The notes under the pieces: model-generated | Told to the model about the DNA's origin: nothing | Database searches by the model: none | The model's input: the letters and a program-made list of their open reading frames with translations, nothing else | Source of the DNA: Bifidobacterium thermophilum | GTDB lineage: Bacteria > Actinomycetota > Actinomycetes > Actinomycetales > Bifidobacteriaceae | Direction of reading: 5' to 3' | Length of the DNA stretch: 64,000 bases | NCBI GenBank assembly: GCA_000741495.1 | Contig: JGZV01000005.1 | Location: forward strand, 62,001 to 126,000 | Made by a program: the position numbers and the translations under genes | In this document: piece by piece, positions 34,173 through 44,194 of the stretch | Numbering within the stretch: position 1 is the stretch's first letter | Layout of the letters: every line of letters starts with the position of its first letter

Positions 34173-35400
34173 AACAGACAAACCCGTTAACACGACGACG
34201 ATGACCAACACGCGGATGTTCCTCGTCATGCTGTGGGGTGCGATATTCCGCCGCCGCGGCAGAGCGGTCATGGCGGTTATCGCGTCCACGGTCGGGGCGG
34301 CGACACTGTTCTGCCTAGCTGCGACATGCATCGCCGTACCACAGCGGATGAGTGAGGAAATGCGCTCATACGGCGCGAACCTGATCGTCACGCCCATTGA
34401 GGACGGCAACGGGAAAACCGGGATCAGCCAAGCGATGGTCAAACATACGACCGACATGGTGCGTGCCAAAGGGACAGCGGCATACGCGACATACCGGTAT
34501 GAAAACGTTCGCGTGAATGCGTCGTCATACGTGCTGGCCGGCGTAAACCCCACCCAAGTACGCAACCTGAACCACCATTGGAATGTGAACGGGGCGTGGC
34601 CGGAAGCCGGCAGCGTGATGGTCGGGCGTGACGTCGCCGACACAATGGGATTGACCGTCGGCTCGCGCATCACCATCGGGTATCGTGCGGCAGACAACAC
34701 CGGTGCGCCAAACCATCGTACGGCATCCTCAGCGTCAAACGATTCGGGAAGTATGCTCGGCACTGACGGCACCGAATTTCGTGTCTCCGGCATCGTCGAC
34801 ACGGGCGGTTCAGAAGACGCCATCATCTACGCGCTCGCTTCAGACGTCGACAATCTGGCCGGCGGCACGCGAGGCGTGGACGTCATCGAATACTCGTCGG
34901 GTGCGGCGGACGTTTCGCAAGTCGTGCGCACCATCAACGATATGACCTCGATGCACGTGCGAGCGCAACAAGTTACCAAAATCACCTCATCGGACACGCG
35001 TATCATCACCATGCTGCGCACCCTGTTCTGGATGGTGTCATTCGTGGTGCTTGCGTTGACGTTGGTTGGTGTTTCTACAACCATTTCGTCCATCGTCGCC
35101 CAGCGGCGCAATGAGATTGGCTTGCGTAAGGCGCTTGGTGCGTCCGCGGGCAGTATCGGTGCTGAATTCTATGTGGAATCAGCGTTGTATGGCTTGGTTG
35201 GCGGATTGTTGGGTACGGCGATCGGTTATCTGCTCGCCCGGCTGCTGACTTCCGCGGTTTTCGGGCGGACGCTTGGCGTTGATTGGCCGCTGGCTGTCGG
35301 CTCGCTGGCGCTCAGCGTGATTGTGGCGGTGCTGGCGTCTGTGCCGCCGGTGCGGCGTGCCTCACGAATCGATCCCGCGGTCGTGTTGCGGGAGGAATAA
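34162..35400 (+). CDS. FtsX/MacB-type ABC permease 2 of the iron cluster
   Basis: 412 residues with the same layout as permease 1: N-terminal helix, extracytoplasmic domain, three C-terminal helices with STTISSIVAQRRNEIGLRKALGASAGSIGAEFYVESALYG. It probably pairs with permease 1 as a heterodimer. GCGGAGGTG lies upstream of the ATG inside the first permease gene. Confidence 0.88.
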   Translation: MAGKTDKPVNTTTMTNTRMFLVMLWGAIFRRRGRAVMAVIASTVGAATLFCLAATCIAVPQRMSEEMRSYGANLIVTPIEDGNGKTGISQAMVKHTTDMVRAKGTAAYATYRYENVRVNASSYVLAGVNPTQVRNLNHHWNVNGAWPEAGSVMVGRDVADTMGLTVGSRITIGYRAADNTGAPNHRTASSASNDSGSMLGTDGTEFRVSGIVDTGGSEDAIIYALASDVDNLAGGTRGVDVIEYSSGAADVSQVVRTINDMTSMHVRAQQVTKITSSDTRIITMLRTLFWMVSFVVLALTLVGVSTTISSIVAQRRNEIGLRKALGASAGSIGAEFYVESALYGLVGGLLGTAIGYLLARLLTSAVFGRTLGVDWPLAVGSLALSVIVAVLASVPPVRRASRIDPAVVLREE

Positions 35401-35468
35401 GCGCGGCTGGAATGAACGGGATCAGACAATCGGAATCAACACAATACGGCACATATCAGGGAGTGGCA

Positions 35469-36314
35469 ATGAACAAGGAACAATCGGAATGCAGTACTGT
35501 CAACGATGGCGGCATGGTGCTGGAACTGGAGCATATTTCGAAGATCTATGGGGATGTGCATGCTGTCGATGATTTGAGTCTCACCGTGCCGCAGGGCGAA
35601 TGGCTGGCGATTGTCGGCTCGTCAGGCTCGGGTAAAACCACGCTGATGAACATCATCGGATGCCTGGATACGCCGACTGAAGGAACGGTCAGGCTTGAAG
35701 GGCGGCGGCTTGAGGATTTGAACGCGGGGCAGCTTGCCGACGTGCGTAAAGATGTTATTGGGTTGGTGTTCCAAAAGTTCTATCTTGTGCCGCATTTGAC
35801 GGCGGTGGAGAACGTGATGGTCGCGCAATACTACCATTCCGTGGTCGACGAGCGACAGGCGCTTGAAGCGCTCGACAAGGTCGGGTTGAAGGATCGTGCC
35901 CATCATCTGCCCAGCCAGCTGTCAGGTGGCGAGCAGCAGCGCGTGTGCATCGCGCGGGCGTTGATCAACTGTCCGAAACTGATTCTCGCGGATGAACCGA
36001 CCGGTAATCTGGATGAGAAGAACGAGCGTATCGTGCTTGACTTGTTCCGTACGTTGCACGAGCAAGGCACCACAATCATCGTGGTCACGCATGATGCGCT
36101 CGTCGCCTCGTGTGCGCAGCGTGAAATCATGCTCAACCACGGAGTGCTGGTCGGGGAGAAGTGGAATAGTGACGAGGCTCGCGCACAGTACGAAGCGATG
36201 GGTGGGCGTCCCGCATCCACCGGTGCCCAGGTGGAGGGTGCACAGCATGGTGATCTGCCGGTCGATTTCAACGATCCCACCAAAACAGCGAAAACCGGAG
36301 GTGACGTACGGTGA
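35469..36314 (+). CDS. ABC ATPase of the iron cluster (LolD/MacB type)
   Basis: 281 residues. Walker [13 protein letters not shown]-loop [13 protein letters not shown], signature [15 protein letters not shown], Walker [16 protein letters not shown], switch His in VVTHD. MacB/LolD-type ATPases pair with FtsX-like permeases. The C-terminal 50 residues are extra. The stop codon overlaps the start of the FMN-binding gene. ATG 35469 was chosen from the GGGAGTGG upstream; the open frame extends further but overlaps permease 2. Confidence 0.9.
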   Translation: MNKEQSECSTVNDGGMVLELEHISKIYGDVHAVDDLSLTVPQGEWLAIVGSSGSGKTTLMNIIGCLDTPTEGTVRLEGRRLEDLNAGQLADVRKDVIGLVFQKFYLVPHLTAVENVMVAQYYHSVVDERQALEALDKVGLKDRAHHLPSQLSGGEQQRVCIARALINCPKLILADEPTGNLDEKNERIVLDLFRTLHEQGTTIIVVTHDALVASCAQREIMLNHGVLVGEKWNSDEARAQYEAMGGRPASTGAQVEGAQHGDLPVDFNDPTKTAKTGGDVR

Positions 36315-36967
36315 TGTGGAAACGGCAGAATGATGGGCCGGCTGTTGAACCGGACAAGACGGGGCATGATGGCGGGCGCGTGGCCGGTGGCATGGCTGGT
36401 GGCGCGGCCGGGCGCGGTCGTCGTGGCGTGGCGTTGGTTGCGGTCGGACTAGTTGCCGCAACCTCCTTGCTTGGCGGGTGCGGCAGCTCAGAGGCGATTC
36501 CGATGAACGACGAGTATGCGGGCAACTCGGGCGAATCAAGCGCTTCCCCGGATGCCTCGGCCTCGTCGGGTTCCGGGAATACGGCCGGTGCCGCCGGCTC
36601 CTCCGGCTGGTCGTCGCTATCCGGGCAGTCATCCCCATCGGCGTCCGCGTCAGCAGACGGCAAGGATTCCGGTGATTACCGTGACGGCACGTACGACGTG
36701 ACCAGCACGTATGGTCCGGTGAGCGAGGATTCCATTGACGTGAAGGTTACGGTCAAGGATCAGAGCATTACGGATATCAAGGTGACAGGACACCCGTTCA
36801 CACCGGTTTCCAAGAAGCATCAGGATGCGTTCGCCAAGGCGATTCCCGGCGTGGTGGTCGGCAAACAACTCAAGGGGTTGAGCGTGGATACTGTTGCCGG
36901 TGCGAGCTGGACGACCGAAGCGTTCAACAAAGCCCTCGAAACAGCCAGAGAGCAAGCCTCTCAGTGA
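36314..36967 (+). CDS. FMN-binding-domain lipoprotein (likely flavinylated)
   Basis: 217 residues. A basic N-terminus and hydrophobic helix end in LLGGCGSS (lipobox), a Ser/Gly/Ala-rich linker spans to about 110, and an FMN_bind domain follows ([24 protein letters not shown]). [15 protein letters not shown] contains the [S/T]GA[S/T]xT-like flavinylation site, so ApbE (24626-25651) could attach FMN to a Thr here. In the Campylobacter cluster the last genes are thioredoxin-like; here a flavoprotein takes that place, suggesting flavin-based electron supply to iron handling (inference). ATG 36314 overlaps the ATPase stop; GGAGGTGA lies upstream. Confidence 0.85.
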   Translation: MWKRQNDGPAVEPDKTGHDGGRVAGGMAGGAAGRGRRGVALVAVGLVAATSLLGGCGSSEAIPMNDEYAGNSGESSASPDASASSGSGNTAGAAGSSGWSSLSGQSSPSASASADGKDSGDYRDGTYDVTSTYGPVSEDSIDVKVTVKDQSITDIKVTGHPFTPVSKKHQDAFAKAIPGVVVGKQLKGLSVDTVAGASWTTEAFNKALETAREQASQ

Positions 36968-36999
36968 CGGTAGATGCCGGTAGGGAATATCTGCCTGCG

Positions 37000-37170
37000 G
37001 TGTGATTGTTTGGTTGCATGGCGGACGGTTGGCGGTGTTTGCCGGTGTGATTCTGTTGGTATCTGCCCGGGGTGTGACTGGTTGGTAGCACAGCGGCCGG
37101 GTTGCTGGGTCGGATGCCGGGTTCTTCACCGGTACCGGCCCGCGGTGCGACCAAACAATCACACCGCAAG
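37000..37170. repeat. 72-73 bp periodic palindrome family, locus 6 (three units)
   Basis: Cores start at 37000 (GTGTGATTGTTTGGTTGCAT), 37072 (GTGTGACTGGTTGGTAGCAC) and 37145 (GTGCGACCAAACAATCACAC), 72 and 73 bp apart, between the convergent FMN-binding and tetR genes. Confidence 0.8.
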
Positions 37171-37232
37171 CAGAATCCTCCCGATGGCACTATCGCATCG
37201 CGGCAGCCATCACTTCCCAATCACGCCGGCGC

Positions 37233-37895
37233 TCACGCGGCGATCATCGGCCACAGCAGGTCGGTCATCTTCGCCGCCCACGACATGCCGGTTTCATCGG
37301 TGAGTGCCTGATTCGCCATCATCGATCCGACAATGGTCGCGAAAATGAAACTCAAATCCAATCCGCCCCGGAACACTCCGGCCTGCTGTCCTTGTGCGAA
37401 AAACTCGGCGAATCGCTGTTTGACCGGCTGAATCACTTGCTGGACGATCTGCTCGAAATACCCGTTGTTCGCGGACAGTACCGCGCCGACGGCTTTGAGC
37501 CCGATTTCCTCGTCGAAGCGGGTTGTGGCGGCTTCGAGCATATGCTGCAGGTTGCCGCGGCTGGGCTCGAGATTGGTGGGAGTGATGATGCTTGCGGGCC
37601 ATTGCATGGTGCTCAGCCGGCGCAGCATATCGTCGGTATTGCGATATCGGCGGTAAATAGTGGTTTTCGCGACTCCGCTGCGTCGGGCGACTTCTTCAAT
37701 GGTCACAGCCCCAATGCCTTGCGTGGCTACGATATGCAACGTGGCTTGGAGGATTTTCTTATCGGTTTCTTCCCGACGCCGTTCCCTCCGCTGTTCGAGT
37801 GTCCGTGCCCGCGGCGAATCGACCGCTACGGCGGTGGCATGTTCCAGCATGGAGGATTCGCCGGTTTGGCTTGAATCTTCCGTTATGTCGCTCAT
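37233..37895 (-). CDS. TetR-family regulator of the pip operon
   Basis: 220 residues. The helix-turn-helix lies at about residues 45-95 (KILQATLHIVATQGIGAVTIEEVARRSGVAKTTIYRRYRNTDDML); the C-terminal half is a ligand-sensing helical domain. It is the last gene of a minus-strand operon after two YhgE/Pip genes and probably controls them from the imperfect palindrome at 42795-42833. ATG 37895 has CGAGG upstream. Confidence 0.9.
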   Translation of the reverse strand: MSDITEDSSQTGESSMLEHATAVAVDSPRARTLEQRRERRREETDKKILQATLHIVATQGIGAVTIEEVARRSGVAKTTIYRRYRNTDDMLRRLSTMQWPASIITPTNLEPSRGNLQHMLEAATTRFDEEIGLKAVGAVLSANNGYFEQIVQQVIQPVKQRFAEFFAQGQQAGVFRGGLDLSFIFATIVGSMMANQALTDETGMSWAAKMTDLLWPMIAA

Positions 37896-37982
37896 CGTTG
37901 TTGCCTCGTGTTCTGTTCTCTCTGCTTGTGGTGCCGGCGGATGGCCGTGACGGCCGATCGCGTTCCGCCGTGGATTGCCGGA

Positions 37983-40187
37983 TTACTGGATGACTTTTGT
38001 CTCTTCAAGCGTGTGCGCATACCAACGGTTGAATCGCATCACCGGCTTGCGGATCACGAGACCGACCAGCAGTGCGGGGATGAAGAACAACGCCAGTTTG
38101 CCCATGGCAATCCAGTATTCGTTGCCGTAGATTCCGGCGGTGGCGGCGCGCATGGCGGTGATGGAATGCGTTGCCGGCAGGAACGGGCTGATTTGCGAGA
38201 TGAAATGCGGCAGAACTTGCAGCGGGTAGCCGCCGCCAGACCCGGAAATCTGCATGGCGAGCATGATGACGCCGATGGCTTTACCGACATTGTAGAAGCT
38301 CACGACCATCGCGTACATGAAGAACGAGTACACCAGTGAACTCAACCATCCGGTGAGCATGAACAGCAGCGGATGGACGGCGTGCACGCGTAGGAACAGC
38401 AGCGTGCCGCCGCATGAGAACGTGCTTTGCAGGAGTGCGAGCACTGCGAATACGCCATAATGGCCGAAGAACAGCACGTGCGGCTTCGGATTGCCGAGTT
38501 CTTTGCGGATGCGTGACGACACCTGGGTTTTCAAGGTGACGGCCAGTAGCAGCGCTCCCACCCACAACGGGAGGAACGTGTAGAACGGCGTCAGTCCGGT
38601 GCCGAACGAACCGATGGGGAAGAGGGCTTTCCTGCTGACTTTGACCGGTGCGGCGAGTGAGGTGGCGAGGGTTTCCGGATTGTTGCCGAGAATACTGCGC
38701 ACTTCGCTCATATCGCCGCTGTTGAGCGCTTGCGCGAGACTGTCATTGAGTTTGCTCAACCGTGTGCCGTTGTCGTGCAGCAGTGTGGCCGTGGAGGTCA
38801 GGACCTTGCGAATGCTGGTCAACGCGTCGCCCGCCGTCTGGGTGGTGGTGTCCAAATCGTTCAGCGTGGAATCCAGTGTGTCGGATCCACTGTCCAACGT
38901 CGTGCTCACGCTGGTGATGGAGTCGGTCAGTGAGGTGATTTGCGGCTTGAGTTCTTTCGTGTAGCTGGTTTTCAGGCCGCTGATCGCCTGTTGTGCTTGT
39001 TTGGCGAGTTTGGTGATGTCGTCGCGTTGCGATTCGGCGTTCGCCTTGCCCGTATCAACGGTGTCGGCGGCCGCGTTGATGGCGTCGCGGACTTTGGTTT
39101 GTGTGGCGATGGCGGTGTCGAGTCTGCCGAGCACCGCGTCACGTGCAGCGATGATACGGTCGTGCGCGGCCGTATCGGTCATGTCCGGCAGGGTGATTGA
39201 GGCGATGCTGTTTCTGAGCGACTGGAAGTCGGTGATCTGCTGGTTGATGATGTTGGCTTGGCTTCTCAGGCTTGCCGACGTGTCGGAAGCGCTGGCGCCC
39301 GCGTTGTCTAGCGTGGTCCCGATGGTGTCGGCGACCGCTTGGTAGCTGGAACTGCTGGTGTTGAACGCCCGGGTCAGGGCTTTGGACGAGGTGGTCATCG
39401 CCCCGGTGATGTCTTTGACGCCCTGCTCGGTGCCGCCTAAGGTGTCGTCGGCGTTTTTCGCGCTTACGGACAGGTTGTCAAGCAGCTGGTTTGAGCTGGA
39501 TAGCAGGGATTGTGCGGTGCCGGTCAAGCCGGCGAATGTGGTGAGCATGGAGGAGGCGTCGTTCAGCTGTCCGGCCATATCGCCGATATTCGCGTTGAAC
39601 GTGGTGAGCAGTTTGGTTGCCTTCGGGCTGTTCAATTCGTTGGACAAGTCGCTGGCGACGCTGAGTGCGACGCTCGCGATGGTTTGCGCGAAGGTCCGGT
39701 TCACTTGGGCTGCTACCTGGTCGGCGCCTTGTCCGGTGATTTTCGGTGCGACCGCGTTGATTTTCTCGTTTGTGTAATACGTGAGTTTTGCGTGCCGAAC
39801 GTCTTTGGAGAAGAACGTCATCATGTCTTTGCTGAAGCTGGATGGAATGATGACGGCTGCATAGTATTTGCCGGATTTCGCCCCGTCGATCGCATCATCC
39901 TTGCTGGTGATGGTCCAGTCAAGCTGGTCGTTGGAACGCAATGCGTTGACGACATTGTCGCCTACGGTGATCCGCACCGGTATCAGGTCGCTTTTGTAGC
40001 CTTTGTCGGTGTTCGCTACAGCGATTTTCAACTGGTTGAGGTTGGCGAACGGATCCCATGCGGCGGCGACGTTGAACCATGTGAACAGGCCGGGGATAAC
40101 CACCAGTCCGATCACGATGATGATGGTGACGACGTTGCTGAACATGCGGCGCATGTCCCCGATAAACAGTTTCCAAGCGGTTTTCAT
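37983..40187 (-). CDS. YhgE/Pip-family membrane protein 2
   Basis: 734 residues. One N-terminal membrane helix (MFSNVVTIIIVIGLVVIPGLFTWFNVAAAWDPF, the Pip signature), a long extracytoplasmic region rich in Ser/Thr/Asp coiled-coil (about 150-530) and five or six C-terminal helices of the ABC-2 permease type. Named after the Lactococcus phage infection protein; related proteins (YhgE, EsaA) serve in secretion or toxin export. No ATPase gene is adjacent. It overlaps the upstream pip gene by 4 bp (ATGA). Confidence 0.85.
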   Translation of the reverse strand: MKTAWKLFIGDMRRMFSNVVTIIIVIGLVVIPGLFTWFNVAAAWDPFANLNQLKIAVANTDKGYKSDLIPVRITVGDNVVNALRSNDQLDWTITSKDDAIDGAKSGKYYAAVIIPSSFSKDMMTFFSKDVRHAKLTYYTNEKINAVAPKITGQGADQVAAQVNRTFAQTIASVALSVASDLSNELNSPKATKLLTTFNANIGDMAGQLNDASSMLTTFAGLTGTAQSLLSSSNQLLDNLSVSAKNADDTLGGTEQGVKDITGAMTTSSKALTRAFNTSSSSYQAVADTIGTTLDNAGASASDTSASLRSQANIINQQITDFQSLRNSIASITLPDMTDTAAHDRIIAARDAVLGRLDTAIATQTKVRDAINAAADTVDTGKANAESQRDDITKLAKQAQQAISGLKTSYTKELKPQITSLTDSITSVSTTLDSGSDTLDSTLNDLDTTTQTAGDALTSIRKVLTSTATLLHDNGTRLSKLNDSLAQALNSGDMSEVRSILGNNPETLATSLAAPVKVSRKALFPIGSFGTGLTPFYTFLPLWVGALLLAVTLKTQVSSRIRKELGNPKPHVLFFGHYGVFAVLALLQSTFSCGGTLLFLRVHAVHPLLFMLTGWLSSLVYSFFMYAMVVSFYNVGKAIGVIMLAMQISGSGGGYPLQVLPHFISQISPFLPATHSITAMRAATAGIYGNEYWIAMGKLALFFIPALLVGLVIRKPVMRFNRWYAHTLEETKVIQ

Positions 40188-42760
40188 GCGGAGTGCCTTC
40201 CTGTGCGGGACTGCCGGTTGTTCTGCTCGTCGAGCAGGATCTGTTGGATTGCGGCTTCATCGAGGTTGCCGAGGCGTGTTTGCCGCTCGATGTTATCTTT
40301 CAGCAGTTCGACGGTCATAAGGAAACCGATGATGAACAGAATCCACACCAGCCATATCACCATCGCGTTGACCTTGCTGCCCGGCGTCAGGACCGACAGC
40401 AGGACGGCGAGAATGACAGGAACGGCGATGCCGGCGACGAGGGCGGCTCGCAGCAGTTTCGGATACAGCAATGTGAATCGTGCCGCTCTGCGTTCGATGC
40501 GCTCACGGTATTCGTCACGTCCGGCGAGCACACGGATGACCTGCGACAGTCCGTACGCGCGGCCCGGCATTTCGATGGTTTCGCTGATGACCATGTCGCT
40601 TTCTTCGAGCTGTCGGGTGAACAGCCGGTTAACGTTCGCGACTTTCGGACGCAGCCACAGACCGAGGATGAAGAACGCGATGGCGAATAGCATCAGATGG
40701 CCCATATTCGTGAACCACTGGCCGTCGTAGAATCCGGCGATGCATTCGCGTAATGCCCCGATTGCATAGGTGAACGGGAACAGCCGGTAGACCGTGCGGA
40801 AGAAGCTCGGCATCATTTCAATCGGGTATAGGCCGGTGCCGCCCGGTATTTGCACGATGACCAGAGCGACAGCGATGCCTTTGCCGATATGCAGGAACGT
40901 GGTCGCCAGCGAGTAGATGATGCTGTGGTAGACCAGCGCCACGAGGATGCCGGTGGCCACGAAGGCGAACGGGTTGACGGTTTGCACGCCGAGCAGCATT
41001 TCGCCGACGGTTGTGGTGATGCCCTGGCCGGCGGCGAGGATCGCCAGCAGCATCCAGCGGCCCCAATAGCGTTGGCCTGCCGTCACGTTGTCGATGCCGT
41101 CGTCGTCGGCTTCGGTGCGCAGGATCACGGTGAGTGCGAACGCGCCCACCCATAGGGACAACGCGGTGAACAGCGGCGCCATCGCGGAACCGTAGGAGTT
41201 TACCGGATACAGGACTTTGGTGGACAGCACGGTTGGTGACAGCATGAAGTCGGAGATTTTCTTGGCGTCAAGCTTGCCGTTTTCCCCGAGGATGTTGCTC
41301 AGTGTGTTGGATGTGCTCAACGCGGTCAAATCGGTGAACAGAGAGTCGATTTTGCTGCGAAGCCGGTCCAGTCCGCCGTTCGCGTTGCTCAGTGCTGTTC
41401 GCGTGCTGGATGCGGCTTGGTCGAGCTGATCGAGTACGGCGTTGGCTTGAGCGATCAGCGATCCCTGCCCGGTGATCAACGCGCTGAGTGACGCGCTGGT
41501 CGAGGACAGGGTGTTCAGACCTCCGGTCAGCTGGGGCAGGGCTTGCGAGTTGATGGCGGCGCGTGCCTTGCCGGTGTTGCGCAGTGTGGTTTGTGTGGCG
41601 GAGTTCAGTGAATCCGAGGCCTTGGTGCCTGCGGCGACGGTGGTGTTGATGTCGCGGTTGAGTTTGCTTAAATCGGCGATTGATTGTTGGAGTGCCTGAT
41701 TGTGTTGTTGGAGCCGTTTGAGGGCGGCTGTACTGGTGTCGGTGGTGATGCCGGCGTTGTTGAGGTCGGTGTTGAGCTCGGTGAGTTCGGCGATGATGGC
41801 GGCATTGGTGTCGCTGGCATCCTGTGCGGTGCTGATGGCGGATTTGACGGAGCCGTTCGCGTCGGTCAACGCCGTGCCGAGGGCCGCTACGGTGAGATTG
41901 GTTTGCGCGCTGGCTTGGGAGAGCAGGTTTGAGCCGTTGTCCAATGCGGTTGAGGATTGCGTGGCGAAAGCGGTGATGCCGGATTGTGTGCTGTTCAGCA
42001 ACTGCGAGGCGGTGTTCAGGCCTGCTCCCGCCTGACTGCTCAGTTGCGTGGCGGTGCTGAGCGCCGACCGTGCGGCCGCGGTTTTCTGCGGTATTTGACC
42101 GAGTGTCGTGTCCAGATCATGCATGGTCGTGCTGATGGTGGACAGATTGTTCGACGTGGTTGCCAGGTCTTTGGCGACGCTCCCGCCCGCATCGGAGGCT
42201 TGGGCCTCGATGGTATCTGCGGTTTTATTGACGATGTCGATGACCACTTTGCTGGCGGTGGATACGAAACTGCTGTTGATTTGCTGGTCGAGCGTGGTCG
42301 CACCGGTGTCGGTGACTTTGGTGGCTACGGAGTTGGATTTCTCGTTGACGTAGTAGTTGAGTTTCGGGCGGCTCGACCCTCCTGTGGCGAGTGTTGCCAG
42401 CGAATCACTGAAATTCGAGGGGATGATGATCGCGGCGTAGGCGCGGCCGGATTCGACGCTGTCCATCGCTTCGCTTTCGCTCATGAACGTCCAGCCGATT
42501 TGCTTGTTGTCTTTCAGTTGGTCGATGACCTGCTTGCCGACGTTCATGTTGCCCATGACGGCGCTGTCGGTGCCTTTGTCGTTGTTGGCGACGGCCACTT
42601 TGATGCCGACGGTGTTGCCGTACGGGTTCCAGAATCCGCGCACGTTGAACCACGCGTACATGGGCGGGATGAAGCACAATCCGAAAGCAATCACCCAAGC
42701 GGTGGGGGCTTTGATCCAGCGCAGCAGATCGCGGCGCAGGATTCTCAATGCGTTTCTCAT
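40184..42760 (-). CDS. YhgE/Pip-family membrane protein 1
   Basis: 858 residues. Same architecture as its neighbour: N-terminal helix with WVIAFGLCFIPPMYAWFNVRGFWNPYGNT, a large extracytoplasmic coiled-coil of Ser/Thr/Asn/Gln heptads (about 160-520), then the six-helix ABC-2-like domain, followed by an additional cytoplasmic and two-helix tail. Two different Pip paralogues in one operon suggest a heteromeric transporter or anchor. AAGGGGCC precedes ATG 42760. Confidence 0.87.
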   Translation of the reverse strand: MRNALRILRRDLLRWIKAPTAWVIAFGLCFIPPMYAWFNVRGFWNPYGNTVGIKVAVANNDKGTDSAVMGNMNVGKQVIDQLKDNKQIGWTFMSESEAMDSVESGRAYAAIIIPSNFSDSLATLATGGSSRPKLNYYVNEKSNSVATKVTDTGATTLDQQINSSFVSTASKVVIDIVNKTADTIEAQASDAGGSVAKDLATTSNNLSTISTTMHDLDTTLGQIPQKTAAARSALSTATQLSSQAGAGLNTASQLLNSTQSGITAFATQSSTALDNGSNLLSQASAQTNLTVAALGTALTDANGSVKSAISTAQDASDTNAAIIAELTELNTDLNNAGITTDTSTAALKRLQQHNQALQQSIADLSKLNRDINTTVAAGTKASDSLNSATQTTLRNTGKARAAINSQALPQLTGGLNTLSSTSASLSALITGQGSLIAQANAVLDQLDQAASSTRTALSNANGGLDRLRSKIDSLFTDLTALSTSNTLSNILGENGKLDAKKISDFMLSPTVLSTKVLYPVNSYGSAMAPLFTALSLWVGAFALTVILRTEADDDGIDNVTAGQRYWGRWMLLAILAAGQGITTTVGEMLLGVQTVNPFAFVATGILVALVYHSIIYSLATTFLHIGKGIAVALVIVQIPGGTGLYPIEMMPSFFRTVYRLFPFTYAIGALRECIAGFYDGQWFTNMGHLMLFAIAFFILGLWLRPKVANVNRLFTRQLEESDMVISETIEMPGRAYGLSQVIRVLAGRDEYRERIERRAARFTLLYPKLLRAALVAGIAVPVILAVLLSVLTPGSKVNAMVIWLVWILFIIGFLMTVELLKDNIERQTRLGNLDEAAIQQILLDEQNNRQSRTGRHSA

Positions 42761-42794
42761 GTGTGGCCCCTTGTTCGGTTGATGGTACGCCAGT

Positions 42795-42833
42795 CATTGT
42801 AGAAGCGATACGTGACACGTAGCGCTACGAATG
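42795..42833. promoter_or_regulatory. Operator-like imperfect palindrome before the pip operon
   Basis: CATTGTAGAAGCGATACGTG and ACACGTAGCGCTACGAATG form imperfect inverted halves (outer CATT..AATG, inner ACGT repeats), 35 bp upstream of the first pip gene. Likely TetR binding site; repression is inferred from gene context. Confidence 0.55.
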
Positions 42834-43004
42834 ATGTAGCGTAATGGATGGGGCCGATGACTTCGCTGTCAGATTGTGGTTCCTGCGCATGTCGGTTTGG
42901 AGTGTCTAAATTCGATCGGGGTGCGAGACGGCAATGCCGCAGGATCGTTTCCGGACTCGTGATTTCACGAGGTGATCTGCATCGTATGGAAAGGATACTC
43001 AAGC

Positions 43005-43050
43005 GAACGGCCGGCATCCGTCATCGTGGTATGACGAACGCCGGCCGTTC
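43005..43050 (-). terminator. Hairpin downstream of the 43117-43920 gene
   Basis: GAACGGCCGGC (43005-43015) pairs with GCCGGCCGTTC (43040-43050), with an inner GTCAT/ATGAC stem. It lies between the minus-strand membrane protein gene and the pip promoter. Confidence 0.65.
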
Positions 43051-43116
43051 TCGGACGAGCGGTGGGATCCCTGAACCGGAATCCCGCCAAGCCCAATGAT
43101 TCCTAATGATTCGCAA

Positions 43117-43920
43117 TCACATGCTGTCGGCATCGTTGAAGATGCTGCTGAAATCGTATCCGTTGCCGGAAGAGCTCGATTCGCTGTTATCGCTGGAACT
43201 GCCTAACCCGCTGTTCCCGTTCGAGCTTCCGGGCATCATGCGCCCGTATCCGTAGGGTTGCATGGTTTGCTGCTGGCGGCTGGGCATGGTGGCGCGCACG
43301 ATGTATCCGCCCGCGATGCCGCCAATCAGGCCGCACAGCAGGGCCGCGATGGCCGCGCATATAATGGTGCCCGCGTTGAGACTGGCGAAGAATGCTTTGA
43401 TTTTCGACGGTTTCTTCGGCGGCTGTTGTCCCATTGCCGGCGCGGGGTACGCTCCGGGGGCCGCGTATGGATTGCGGTACGGGGGCTGCGGATACTGTCC
43501 GGCGGGGTATCTGTTGGGCTGCTCGGTGGTTCGGGCATCCGCGGGGGTTCCTGCGCCTACGGCGTTCCCGGTTGTTCCAGTACCTGCCGCGGTTGCCGTG
43601 CCTGCCGCTGCGCCGTCCATACTTGTTGCGCCGTCCGCCGTCTGATGCGGTTGTCCTTGCGGCGCCTGGCGCGCGTCGGTTGCCGGACGGGTGCGATGGT
43701 ACGCCGGCTGCGGCTCCCCGCGATGCGTTGCCGCCCAATTCCAGCTGACCCCGTCGATTTCCTGCGGCTGCGTTGTGGCAGCGGATGGGGTCGCTGGCGT
43801 GGTCGCAGCGCTGGTGGTTCCGTTGGTGATGTTGTCTGCGGCTTGAGTGGCACCTTCGGCGTGTGTATTCGCCGTTGAAGTCGTCTTGTCCGTGCTGGTA
43901 TGGTTCTCGGTCGCGTTCAT
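43117..43920 (-). CDS. Single-pass membrane protein with Thr/Ala/Pro-rich domain
   Basis: 267 residues of unknown function. Residues 1-170 are low complexity (Thr, Ala, Pro, Gln, Tyr; PAGQYPQPPYRNPYAAPGAYPAPA), followed by KKPSKIKAFFASL and one membrane helix with small-residue packing (AALLCGLIGGIAGGYIV), then a Ser/Gly/Asn-rich tail. No export signal precedes the helix, so the long part may be cytoplasmic, or the protein may be extracytoplasmic by positive-inside orientation of KKPSK. AAGGGAG precedes ATG 43920. Stand-alone gene. Confidence 0.7.
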   Translation of the reverse strand: MNATENHTSTDKTTSTANTHAEGATQAADNITNGTTSAATTPATPSAATTQPQEIDGVSWNWAATHRGEPQPAYHRTRPATDARQAPQGQPHQTADGATSMDGAAAGTATAAGTGTTGNAVGAGTPADARTTEQPNRYPAGQYPQPPYRNPYAAPGAYPAPAMGQQPPKKPSKIKAFFASLNAGTIICAAIAALLCGLIGGIAGGYIVRATMPSRQQQTMQPYGYGRMMPGSSNGNSGLGSSSDNSESSSSGNGYDFSSIFNDADSM

Positions 43921-44194
43921 CTGTGACTCCCTTCATCGTGCCGGCTATGTTGAGTCCGGCGCACCGGTTGCGGTGCGATGTGCTGCTGTTGGTTTAAGAT
44001 AACCGCGTCAACCCTCGCGGGCACTGCAAAATACCGTGCAGGCAACCAAGAATCCGCACATAACATACTGCTGAATCCTTGAATGATTCCTGAAAGCGCC
44101 GCTGGATGCTACGGTGGAGGAGGCGTGGAACCGCGCGTGACACGTGATGCCGAGGATGTCGCTTGCACACACACGATGAACAACGGAGGCCGAT

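Noticed and set aside
37983..42760. Prophage or phage receptor island
   Set aside because: The Pip name comes from a lactococcal phage phenotype; no integrase, structural or lysis genes are present.
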